DNA of 6,157 nt from CANHEE01 sp043777755 (GCA_043777755.1 JAYWHK010000313.1:1-6157); one strand, 5' to 3'. Positions 1 through 5,056 are shown, counted from the stretch's first letter. Translations and numbers: made by a program. The notes: generated from the letters alone by a model not told the origin.

Positions 1-135
1 TAAAAATAAAAAATTGATATTTTATTATAAATTAAAATATTATTTTTTAAATTTTTTAAAAATGTTCTGTTTTTAGAAAACTGGAACATCGAGTATAAAT
101 TAATACGAAACGTTATAAACAATTGTCAATTAAGT

Positions 136-171
136 AGTCCTAAGTCAATAAGTCGCAAGTCGTCAGTCTTT
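136..171. repeat. short AGTC-phased tandem repeat (about 7 bp)
   Basis: AGTC occurs at 136, 143, 151, 158 and 165, so the spacing is 7, 8, 7 and 7 bp. The units read agtccta, agtcaata, agtcgca, agtcgtc and agtcttt. It is a degenerate low-complexity array of the same general kind as the arrays at 2936-3072, with no coding potential. A role is not visible. Confidence 0.6.
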
Positions 172-263
172 TAACTAATTGATTTACAATATTTTATAGT
201 ATTTTAAAATGCCGATTATTTCAGTCGAATTACACTTATTACGGCAATAATAATTTTTCAATC

Positions 264-304
264 AAAAAAACGCCTTTTCAACCAAAGTTGAAAAGGCGTT
301 TTAA
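264..304. terminator. bidirectional intrinsic terminator hairpin
   Basis: A perfect 16-bp stem pairs 267-282 (aaaacgccttttcaac) with 287-302, closed by the 4-nt loop CAAA. On the + strand it is followed by TTTTAATTTT. On the - strand the tract is stronger, a run of seven T (complement of 264-270). The fold and flanking tracts are those of a Rho-independent terminator working either way. No gene in the window obviously ends here, so it either serves a gene left of the window or stops a - strand transcript coming from the structured region at 305-550. Confidence 0.85.
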
Positions 305-374
305 TTTTCTCATAGTATGTTTTGTATCTGATGTTCTTGTAAAAAACCTTCCTTGAATTGTACAAGAATTTGCC
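305..374. repeat. 70-nt structured element, copy 1
   Basis: The copy opens with TTTTCTCATAGTATGTTT (305-322), identical to 647-664 in copy 2. It continues with CTGATGTTC (328-336), an 8-bp hairpin pairing 334-341 (TTCTTGTA) with 361-368 (TACAAGAA) around a 19-nt loop containing CCTTCCTT, and ends in TTTGCC (369-374). Copy 2 keeps the same order and the same total length of 70 nt. Its stem differs at three aligned base pairs, each compensated (337/365, 340/362 and 341/361). That supports selection on the fold. It may be a small RNA, a cis-regulatory hairpin or a hairpin-type mobile repeat; the sense strand is not decided by the sequence. I do not recognise the family. Confidence 0.7.
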
Positions 375-390
375 CATAAGTACTCGGGCT

Positions 391-502
391 AAATTAATTA
401 TAACTATTTTTTCAGTCGATTGCTCAAAAGCTAATAAATAACTTTCCTTCGGGCAGCTATTTATTAGCTTTTTCTCAACGACAAAATAGTTACAAATAAT
501 TT
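391..502. repeat. 112-nt long imperfect palindrome
   Basis: The inner stem is a perfect 15 bp (426-440, AAAAGCTAATAAATA, with 458-472) around a 17-nt loop, 441-457. A second helix pairs 415-422 with 476-482 with one bulged A (GTCGATTG with CAACGAC). The outer helix pairs 391-410 with 483-502 at 18 of 20 positions. The loop contains CTTTCCTT, close to the CCTTCCTT in the loops of the two 70-nt elements on either side. No target-site duplication is evident at the ends. It could be the folded core of a non-coding RNA, a miniature inverted-repeat element, or a cruciform-forming recombination site. Confidence 0.75.
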
Positions 503-541
503 TTAACGCCCATTAACGCAAATCAAATAAATTTTCAAGGG

Positions 542-549
542 CAAAGATA
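542..549 (-). promoter_or_regulatory. candidate - strand -7 box (TATCTTTG)
   Basis: CAAAGATA on the + strand reads TATCTTTG on the - strand and fits the TAnnTTTG -7 consensus of Bacteroidota primary-sigma promoters. No TTG is seen at the usual -33 distance. A transcript starting near 535 would run leftward through the long palindrome and 70-nt copy 1 to the terminator with the T7 tract at 270-264. The box matches the one at 633-640 in opposite orientation. The match is short in AT-rich DNA, so this is weak. Confidence 0.25.
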
Positions 550-594
550 ACCGTTTTCTAAATATTTCCTACCGTTCCCTAAAAAAATATTTCC
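550..594. repeat. imperfect direct repeat, two units
   Basis: Unit 1 is 550-569 (ACCGTTTTCTAAATATTTCC). Unit 2 is 571-594 and shares ACCGTT, CTAAA and ATTTCC, but carries TT to CC changes and four extra A. The units sit between the inverted CAAAGATAA (542-550) and TTATCTTTG (632-640) boxes. They may be a paired protein-binding site between two candidate promoters or a decayed duplication. Confidence 0.5.
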
Positions 595-632
595 ATAAAG
601 TAAAATAGCAAAAAAATGATTAGAGAAGCCTT

Positions 633-640
633 TATCTTTG
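633..640 (+). promoter_or_regulatory. candidate + strand -7 box (TATCTTTG)
   Basis: TATCTTTG fits the Bacteroidota TAnnTTTG consensus. A start 6-8 nt downstream would fall at about 646-648, which is the first base of 70-nt element copy 2 (647). The transcript would then begin with that element and either stop at its hairpin plus T8 (674-713) or read on into folK. The box overlaps the palindrome CTTTGTCAAAG (636-646). No clear TTG -33 box is visible, so confidence is low. Confidence 0.35.
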
Positions 641-646
641 TCAAAG

Positions 647-716
647 TTTTCTCATAGTATGTTTACCTGATGTTCCTGCGGCGTTCCTTCCTTATACCCG
701 CAGGATTTTTTTTGCC
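647..716. repeat. 70-nt structured element, copy 2
   Basis: The 18-nt block TTTTCTCATAGTATGTTT (647-664) is identical to copy 1. CTGATGTTC follows at 667-675, and an 8-bp G+C-rich stem pairs 674-681 (TCCTGCGG) with 698-705 (CCGCAGGA) around a 16-nt loop with CCTTCCTT. TTTGCC closes it at 711-716. Relative to copy 1 the stem carries U-A to C-G changes at two pairs and an A-U to G-C change at a third, all compensated. The conserved flank is more than a simple terminator needs. If transcription begins near 647, copy 2 could be a roughly 65-nt small RNA ending in its own terminator. Confidence 0.7.
674..713 (+). terminator. intrinsic terminator or attenuator within copy 2
   Basis: The 8-bp G+C-rich stem (674-681 with 698-705) is followed directly by eight T (706-713), the classical arrangement of a + strand Rho-independent terminator. 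It lies upstream of folK, so it could separate folK from upstream transcription, end a short RNA starting near 647, or attenuate transcription into folK. Confidence 0.6.
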
Positions 717-775
717 TACATCTGAACGATGGACAACTCCAACTTTTTCACCAACGAAGCTCCACCTAAACTTTC

Positions 776-817
776 ATCTCGTGTGCGGAAAATACGTTTA
801 GCTTACAAGCACGAGAT
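776..817. other. 8-bp hairpin upstream of folK
   Basis: ATCTCGTG (776-783) pairs perfectly with CACGAGAT (810-817). The 26-nt loop holds a second small stem option (GCTT 801-804 with AAGC 807-810). No T tract follows closely enough for a terminator. The segment is richer in G and C than its surroundings and sits 68 nt before the folK start, so it could be a leader structure. It does not match any riboswitch I know. Confidence 0.4.
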
Positions 818-884
818 TTCGGACACTAAGTTTTTATTTTTATTTCTTTTTATTCCTAAATTTTATTTCTATTTTTGCATCCTT

Positions 885-1379
885 ATGAGAAAATCAGAAA
901 TTGCATACTTATTATTGGGTTCAAATATGGACGATAGACTGGCGCATCTGAAAAATGCACAGTCCGAAATCGCCAAAAAAATTGGAACAATTCAAGGAAC
1001 ATCAAGCTATTATGAATCGCAGGCTTGGGGCGATAGCGAACAAGAAAATTATTGGAATATTTGCCTTGAAGTCAGCACAACTTTGAGTGCAGAGGAGGTT
1101 TTGACAACAGCACTGGACATCGAAAATGCCTTAGGTCGTGTACGCACTGCACAATGGTCGCCACGTACAATTGACATTGATATTCTCTTTTATGGCGAAG
1201 AAACGATAAAAACTAAGGATTTGGAAGTGCCGCATCCGAGGATTCAAGAGCGCAATTTTGTACTGATTCCGATGATGGAACTCAACGGTGATTTTGTACA
1301 TCCTGTTTTACAATTGCCAATAGACGAGCTGTTTTTTGAATGTAACGACCCTCTGGAGGTATATCTTTTAGAACTATGA
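885..1379 (+). CDS. folK: 2-amino-4-hydroxy-6-hydroxymethyldihydropteridine pyrophosphokinase
   Basis: HPPK transfers pyrophosphate from ATP to 6-hydroxymethyl-7,8-dihydropterin, the step before dihydropteroate synthase in folate synthesis; it acts in the cytoplasm. The 164-residue product has the family pattern: LLLGSN at 9-14, SSYYES at 40-45 followed by AWG at 47-49, LGRVR at 83-87, the signature PRTIDIDIL at 93-101 whose two aspartates (D97 and D99) bind the catalytic Mg ions, and PHPRIQERNFVLIP at 116-129. The frame is open back to 729, but those extra 52 residues are a biased FLF/FYF-rich stretch with no family match. The ATG at 885 places LGSN at the normal distance and gives the usual length. 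TATTTTTG at 870-877 resembles a -7 box, which would give an almost leaderless mRNA; this is uncertain. The stop overlaps the next gene. Confidence 0.95.
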   Translation: MRKSEIAYLLLGSNMDDRLAHLKNAQSEIAKKIGTIQGTSSYYESQAWGDSEQENYWNICLEVSTTLSAEEVLTTALDIENALGRVRTAQWSPRTIDIDILFYGEETIKTKDLEVPHPRIQERNFVLIPMMELNGDFVHPVLQLPIDELFFECNDPLEVYLLEL

Positions 1380-2029
1380 TGAGTAATTTTCCATATCAAT
1401 ACATCGTCGTCGAAGGGAATATCGGTGCAGGAAAAACAACGCTTTGTCAGATGCTTTCTGACGATTTTGGCAGCCGTTTGATTCTTGAAAAATTCGCTGA
1501 CAATCCATTTTTGTCTTCTTTTTATGAAAATCCAGAACGTTTTGCTTTCCAAGTGGAACTTTTTTTCATGGCGGAACGTCATAAACATTTACAAGAAGAA
1601 TTGTCGCAAACAGATATTTTTCAAGAATTGGTCGTTGCGGATTATTTTTTCTTAAAAACATTGTTGTTTGCTCAGAAGAATTTATCAGACGAAGAATTTC
1701 GACTTTTTCAGAGTCTTTTTCAAGTATTGAATGCTTCCTTTGCAAAACCTGATGTGATTTTTTACCTACATCGTCCTGTTGATATTTTATTAAAAAATAT
1801 TGCAAAAAGAGGTCGTGAATACGAAAAATCCATCAAAGAAGATTATCTTGTGAACATTCAAGCGGCGTATATGGATTATTTTAAAATTCAAACTGCCTTG
1901 CCCGTCGTCATTATAGATATGAAAAATATTAATTATGACGAAAATGTGGATAATTATAACAAAATCAAGCGTTTATTGGCAACAAAATTTGAAGCTGGCA
2001 CGCATTATGTAGATTTTGAACAAGTTTAA
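1376..2029 (+). CDS. deoxynucleoside kinase (dNK family)
   Basis: It phosphorylates deoxynucleosides to monophosphates using a nucleoside triphosphate, in cytoplasmic dNTP salvage. Visible features in the 217-residue product: P-loop GNIGAGKT at 14-21; ILEKFADNPFLSSFY at 36-50, with E38 at the position of the catalytic glutamate; FAFQVELFFMAER at 56-68, including a likely base-contacting Q59; ADY at 88-90 in place of the usual D/E-R-S motif; and the arginine LID RGREYE at 145-150. The NPFLxxFY form is typical of the bacterial dAdo/dGuo-type kinases, but substrate choice cannot be read with certainty. ATG 1376 overlaps the folK stop by 4 nt (ATGA), implying translational coupling; the next codon is also ATG (1379). 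GGAGG at 1355-1359 is too far upstream to be a normal ribosome site. I recall the folK-dNK pairing from other Bacteroidota. Confidence 0.92.
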   Translation: MMSNFPYQYIVVEGNIGAGKTTLCQMLSDDFGSRLILEKFADNPFLSSFYENPERFAFQVELFFMAERHKHLQEELSQTDIFQELVVADYFFLKTLLFAQKNLSDEEFRLFQSLFQVLNASFAKPDVIFYLHRPVDILLKNIAKRGREYEKSIKEDYLVNIQAAYMDYFKIQTALPVVIIDMKNINYDENVDNYNKIKRLLATKFEAGTHYVDFEQV

Positions 2030-2059
2030 GTTGTTCAAAATATCAACTTACTGACATTG

Positions 2060-2947
2060 ATGAAATATATTTTTAAATACATATTTTACAGTTTTCTTTT
2101 TTTGGGTTTTTATGCTGTTCAAGCGCAAGAGTTTTCTTTTTTTCAACCTCAGGAAAAAAGAGATTCAATTTTGCCTATTTTTAATGTTGGAAAAACAGAA
2201 TCCTATCAAATTGAATTTCAAAGAGAAATCATTGAAAATGATGAAAAAATAAAAGCTACCAAGATTCAGTCCGCACTCGGAATGGAAGTTCAACGCATTG
2301 ACAATCAAGGTGTTACTCTAAATTTTATTATTGCAAAAAATCAATTATTGCAAAGAACATTCAATTCGATTTTTACCTTTGACGATGCCAATACGCAACC
2401 TATCGAAATCAATATTTTGATTGATGAAAAAACAAAATTTTTAAAGATAAACAATTACCCAAAACTGGCACAAATGCTGCTTTCAGAACTCGAAATTTTG
2501 AGAAAAAGCGATGCCAAATACGAAGAAAAAAGTTATTACAATGCCATTGAAAAGCTAAAATTTGACCTTAAAAATGGCTCAGAGCAATTGTTGAAAAGTA
2601 CTTTTTTGGATTTAGTCTATTATTTTTCTGCGTATAATTTTCCCATTGATAAAAAACAATTAGTACCGTTTTACCGTTCTGATTATGAGTATTTTGCAGC
2701 AAGTCGAGCTTGTGTTTCAGAATATAAGAAATTTGGAGAAAAAGATTTTTACGCAGTCCGTTACAATCCGAGCCAGGACAACAAAGCAAAATCCGACACA
2801 GATACTGCTATTGAAAAATTCAATTTGCGTTACTCTGTCTATTTTGATGAAAATAATTTGCCCCGAAGTGTTGGTCTTTTTTTGATGCAACAGACTGGAA
2901 GTCAGAAAGTTATCGAAACATGGACTTTGCTGAAAGTTGGAGAGTGA
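2060..2947 (+). CDS. exported protein of unknown function
   Basis: I do not recognise this family. The 295-residue product starts with a clear Sec signal peptide: K2 and K6, a hydrophobic run to about residue 20, and a VQA site predicting cleavage after A22 (mature start QEFSFF). There is no lipobox cysteine, so it is likely a soluble periplasmic protein. The mature part alternates short polar and hydrophobic stretches suggesting beta-strands, with a more helical centre (about 132-180). ATG 2060 is preferred over the in-frame TTG at 2057. It lies 30 nt after the kinase on the same strand, with a small inverted repeat (TAAGTTG 2027-2033, CAACTTA 2044-2050) between them, and is probably the last gene of the folK transcript. 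The last codons (KVGE and the TGA) fall inside the first two units of the 8-bp tandem repeat, so the C-terminus may have been shaped by repeat growth. Confidence 0.8.
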   Translation: MKYIFKYIFYSFLFLGFYAVQAQEFSFFQPQEKRDSILPIFNVGKTESYQIEFQREIIENDEKIKATKIQSALGMEVQRIDNQGVTLNFIIAKNQLLQRTFNSIFTFDDANTQPIEINILIDEKTKFLKINNYPKLAQMLLSELEILRKSDAKYEEKSYYNAIEKLKFDLKNGSEQLLKSTFLDLVYYFSAYNFPIDKKQLVPFYRSDYEYFAASRACVSEYKKFGEKDFYAVRYNPSQDNKAKSDTDTAIEKFNLRYSVYFDENNLPRSVGLFLMQQTGSQKVIETWTLLKVGE

Positions 2948-3015
2948 GAGCGTTGGAAAGTGAGAAAGTCGGAGAGTAAGAAAGTGAGAGAGTCGGAAAG
3001 TAAGAGCGTAAGTAG
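2936..3015. repeat. 8-bp tandem repeat, ten units
   Basis: Ten consecutive 8-mers in perfect phase begin with GT: gttggaga, gtgagagc, gttggaaa, gtgagaaa, gtcggaga, gtaagaaa, gtgagaga, gtcggaaa, gtaagagc, gtaagtag. GTYGGARA units alternate in part with GTRAGARM units, giving a partial 16-bp higher period. The array begins inside the 3' end of the exported-protein gene and supplies its TGA (2945-2947). It is purine-rich on the + strand. Confidence 0.9.
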
Positions 3016-3016
3016 A

Positions 3017-3072
3017 ATTATCAATTTTTAATTATTCATTATTCATTTTCAATTTTCAATTATCAATTATTA
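3017..3072. repeat. 7-bp tandem repeat, eight units
   Basis: Eight phased heptamers fit ATTWTYM or close to it: attatca, attttta, attattc, attattc, attttca, attttca, attatca, attatta. The array abuts the 8-bp array with one base between. Together the two fill nearly the whole 146-nt gap before paaB and leave only about 20 nt for a conventional promoter. It resembles the short heptanucleotide repeats known between genes in other bacterial phyla. Confidence 0.85.
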
Positions 3073-3093
3073 TATTATTTTAACCACAATAAT

Positions 3094-3378
3094 ATGCAAA
3101 AAAATTGGCCCTTATATGAAGTTTTTATCCGTAGCAAAAACGGACTTCACCACAAGCACGTTGGTAGTTTGCACGCAACAGATGCAACTATGGCACTCGA
3201 AAATGCACGAGATGTCTATACTCGTCGCAACGAAGGCGTGAGTATTTGGGTCGTTGAGAGCAAGCAGATTCATGCTTCCGACCCGTCAGAAAGTGAATCT
3301 CTTTTTGAACCAGCCGACGATAAAGTCTATCGTCACCCTACATTTTATGATGTTCCAGATTCTATCACACACATGTAA
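3094..3378 (+). CDS. paaB: 1,2-phenylacetyl-CoA epoxidase, subunit PaaB
   Basis: PaaB is a small non-catalytic subunit of the PaaABCE multicomponent oxygenase that epoxidises the ring of phenylacetyl-CoA in aerobic phenylacetate breakdown; it helps join the PaaA-PaaC units. The 94 residues match the family in length and in its conserved stretches: WPLYEVFIRSKNGLHHKHVGSLHA at 5-28, the ENARDVYTRR helix at 36-45, SIWVV at 50-54, and the C-terminal KVYRHPTFYDVP ending at about 89. ATG 3094 follows the AT-rich heptamer array and a TTTTAACCACAATA leader without a ribosome site. paaD follows 57 nt downstream in the same frame. paaA is not upstream and paaC is not downstream, which is unlike the usual paaABCDE order. 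Confidence 0.94.
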   Translation: MQKNWPLYEVFIRSKNGLHHKHVGSLHATDATMALENARDVYTRRNEGVSIWVVESKQIHASDPSESESLFEPADDKVYRHPTFYDVPDSITHM

Positions 3379-3435
3379 ATACAATTTCAAGAATTTGATA
3401 CACCACGTCCGCAAAACTTATTGACTTGCCGACTT

Positions 3436-3936
3436 ATGACTCCTATTACAATGGAAATAAATGACATTTGGGCAATTTTAGACGAGGTATGTGACCCAGA
3501 GATTCCAGTATTGTCTGTGACAGATTTGGGGATTGTCCGTGATGTAAAAATTCAAGGACAAAGCACCGAAGTTATCATCACACCAACGTATTCTGGCTGC
3601 CCTGCCATGGATATGATTGCAGTGAACATCAAAGCTGGTCTTCAAGCAAAAGGCGTTGATAATGTGCAAGTTACGCTTGTTTGGTCGCCTGCTTGGACAA
3701 CAGATTGGATGACAGAAAGAGGTCGAGAACGCCTCCGTGCTTACGGCATTGCACCACCCGAGGAAGATTTTTCAGATAAAATGGCGTTGTTTGCACAATC
3801 TCCAACAGTACCTTGTCCAAGATGTAACTCTTTGAAAACAAAGGTATTGTCTCAATTCGGCTCAACCGCTTGTAAGGCAATGTATCAATGTGAAGATTGT
3901 AAAGAGCCTTTTGATTATTTTAAATGCCATCGTTGA
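3436..3936 (+). CDS. paaD: phenylacetate degradation protein PaaD (MIP18/SufT-like)
   Basis: PaaD belongs to the DUF59/MIP18 family and is thought to help mature the metal centres of the phenylacetyl-CoA epoxidase system; it is cytoplasmic. In the 166-residue form, the N-terminal domain has DPEIPVLSVTDLGIVR at 20-35 and TPTYSGCPAMD at 49-59 with conserved C55. It is followed by PAWTTDWMTERGRERLRAYGIAPP at 85-108. The C-terminal half carries CPRC at 127-130, FGSTACKA at 141-148, CEDC at 152-155 and EPFDYFKC at 157-164, a cysteine-rich zinc-ribbon-like end typical of PaaD rather than generic SufT. I prefer ATG 3436. ATG 3451 (MEINDIW) is also possible, and TTG 3421 less so. The frame is open from the paaB stop onward. 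No paaE follows; the next gene is unrelated. Confidence 0.93.
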   Translation: MTPITMEINDIWAILDEVCDPEIPVLSVTDLGIVRDVKIQGQSTEVIITPTYSGCPAMDMIAVNIKAGLQAKGVDNVQVTLVWSPAWTTDWMTERGRERLRAYGIAPPEEDFSDKMALFAQSPTVPCPRCNSLKTKVLSQFGSTACKAMYQCEDCKEPFDYFKCHR

Positions 3937-3993
3937 ACGGTTTAAAGTGTTGATTGAAAAATAATTTAGATAAAAACAACATTAATCTCATTT

Positions 3994-4024
3994 GTGTTCG
4001 CTATTTTTGCGTGTTCGTATTTTT
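3994..4024. promoter_or_regulatory. direct-repeat candidate operator and promoter of the AbiE pair
   Basis: GTGTTCG occurs at 3994-4000 and again at 4011-4017, 17 bp apart, and each copy is followed by a TATTTTT run (4002-4008 and 4018-4024). TATTTTTG at 4002-4009 fits the Bacteroidota TAnnTTTG -7 box; a start near 4016 would leave a roughly 33-nt leader before ATG 4049. Known AbiEi antitoxins repress their own promoter by binding repeats there, so this is the natural place for self-regulation. The binding itself is inferred, and known AbiEi sites are inverted rather than direct repeats. Confidence 0.4.
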
Positions 4025-4048
4025 AATAACAAATAAAATAGACCAAAT

Positions 4049-5056
4049 ATGACGATATTAAAAGAAGTGCAAATCATAGAAAATGCCATGCAAGTCCTTG
4101 AGTCAAATGGGATTATAGCAAATTTCAATAAAAATGAAGACAAATATAGCGAAATAAATGGCAATTTGACATTACTTAAAACAAAAGTAAATCTGACCAC
4201 ACAAGTTTTGAGTAGCATCTCAAAGCATCAGATTGGTAATTTTATAGAACAAAAAACGAAATTTGGCAATCACTTTTTGTTGCTTTGTGAACATATTTCC
4301 AAACCAATACAAGATTCTCTACGCCATGAACACATCAATTTCATTGATAACAACGGTAATATTTACATAGAATTAGAACAGCCACAAGTACATTATGTAA
4401 TTATAAACCCTAAAAATAACAAGAAGAAAGAAAACACAAAAGAGCAAAAATTAACAAATTCAATGGCAGTGATGCTCCTCTATTTATTAGAACATAAAAC
4501 GGAACTCAATCAGACCATTCGCACATTGGCAAGTATAACCAAATTAAGCAATGACACGATACAAAAAACAAAAGATTGGCTCAAAGCAAAACGCTACATC
4601 ATAGCCCAAAATGAAAAAGAATATGTATGGAATGATTGGAAAGCAGCCTATCAACGTTGGCTAACCGCTTATGAAGAAGATTTACGCCCCAAAAACTTAC
4701 TCAAAACCTTTAATTGGGCTACTGAAAATCAGCAGTCAAGCAACCTTCCTCCGCTACAAAAAGATCAGTATTGGACAGGAGAAGCAACCTTATTACATCA
4801 AAAAATAGGATTAGCCAACATCGCCCTTTGGGAAATATACAGTAAAAGCAGCAGTACAGAACTGAGGAAACAATTGCGCTTAATACCTGAAAGCAACGGG
4901 AAAATAAAGGCTTATCATCAATTTTGGAAATGGGAAAGCGAAAATAATACACTTTCGTCACTCCTCATTTATGCCGATTTATTGCTCAATTCTGATGCTC
5001 GAATCCAAGAATTATCAAAAAAATACGAACATGACTACATCAAACAATATTATTAA
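4049..5056 (+). CDS. AbiEi-like antitoxin/transcriptional regulator of a type IV TA system
   Basis: The 335-residue protein resembles the AbiEi_2/COG4861 group, which is found beside AbiEii-type nucleotidyltransferases. An N-terminal domain (about 1-118) carries the group's LRHEHINFIDNNGNIYIE segment (91-108). A lysine/asparagine-rich linker (about 120-134) leads to a winged-helix region (about 137-192; TIRTLASITKLSNDTIQKTK, then DWLKAKRYI). The C-terminal domain has YWTGEATL (241-248), the LRKQLRLIPE strand region (272-281) and the typical ending LLIYADLLLNSDAR (305-318). Expected role: bind the operon promoter and counteract the toxin without a direct protein complex, as in type IV systems. 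It overlaps the downstream gene by 26 nt, supporting coupling. Its DNA is visibly richer in A than paaB/paaD, which fits horizontal gain. The family call is from memory of motifs. Confidence 0.82.
   Translation: MTILKEVQIIENAMQVLESNGIIANFNKNEDKYSEINGNLTLLKTKVNLTTQVLSSISKHQIGNFIEQKTKFGNHFLLLCEHISKPIQDSLRHEHINFIDNNGNIYIELEQPQVHYVIINPKNNKKKENTKEQKLTNSMAVMLLYLLEHKTELNQTIRTLASITKLSNDTIQKTKDWLKAKRYIIAQNEKEYVWNDWKAAYQRWLTAYEEDLRPKNLLKTFNWATENQQSSNLPPLQKDQYWTGEATLLHQKIGLANIALWEIYSKSSSTELRKQLRLIPESNGKIKAYHQFWKWESENNTLSSLLIYADLLLNSDARIQELSKKYEHDYIKQYY

Larger units (their letters stand above)
1..884. other. long gene-free, structure-rich leader region
   Basis: No reading frame here looks like a protein on either strand. 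The longest are an open extension upstream of folK (729-884) and a 43-codon frame (670-801), both of biased composition. Bases 1-130 are plain AT-rich DNA in which I see nothing. From 136 onward the region holds several repeats and hairpins listed separately: a short tandem repeat, a terminator, two copies of a 70-nt structured element, a 112-nt palindrome, a direct repeat and a hairpin before folK. That concentration of structure is unusual for spacer DNA and suggests non-coding RNA, hairpin-type repeats, or the decayed remains of a mobile element. Confidence 0.7.

Noticed and set aside
211..246. GCCG...CGGC inverted ends as a hairpin
   Set aside because: Only four terminal base pairs match; the inner bases do not pair well.
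310..374. - strand mini-ORFs beginning ATGAGAAAA in both 70-nt copies (MRKL...)
   Set aside because: They are 11 and 4 codons long and one runs into the terminator hairpin; the purine-rich loop AAGGAAGG is too far upstream and inside a hairpin. Kept only as a caution about which strand is the sense strand.
305..716. Reading the two hairpins as a CRISPR array or an integron attC pair
   Set aside because: There are only two copies 342 nt apart with no regular spacers, and the attC core sites (RYYYAAC/GTTRRRY) and an integrase are not visible.
670..801. 43-codon frame starting in 70-nt copy 2
   Set aside because: It runs through the terminator-like hairpin and T8 tract, resembles no family I know, and copy 1 stops the same frame after three codons.
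729..884. In-frame N-terminal extension of folK by 52 residues
   Set aside because: The translation is compositionally biased (FLFLFLFIP, FYFYF), overlaps a hairpin, and HPPK proteins begin just before the LGSN motif, which ATG 885 provides.
2027..2050. Inverted repeat TAAGTTG/CAACTTA as a terminator after the kinase gene
   Set aside because: It is a short A/T-rich stem with a 10-nt loop and no T tract, followed 10 nt later by the next start codon; more likely spacer within one transcript.
3379..3435. Remnant of paaC between paaB and paaD
   Set aside because: The 57 nt is open in the paaB frame, but the translation shows no PaaC-like sequence and is too short to judge.
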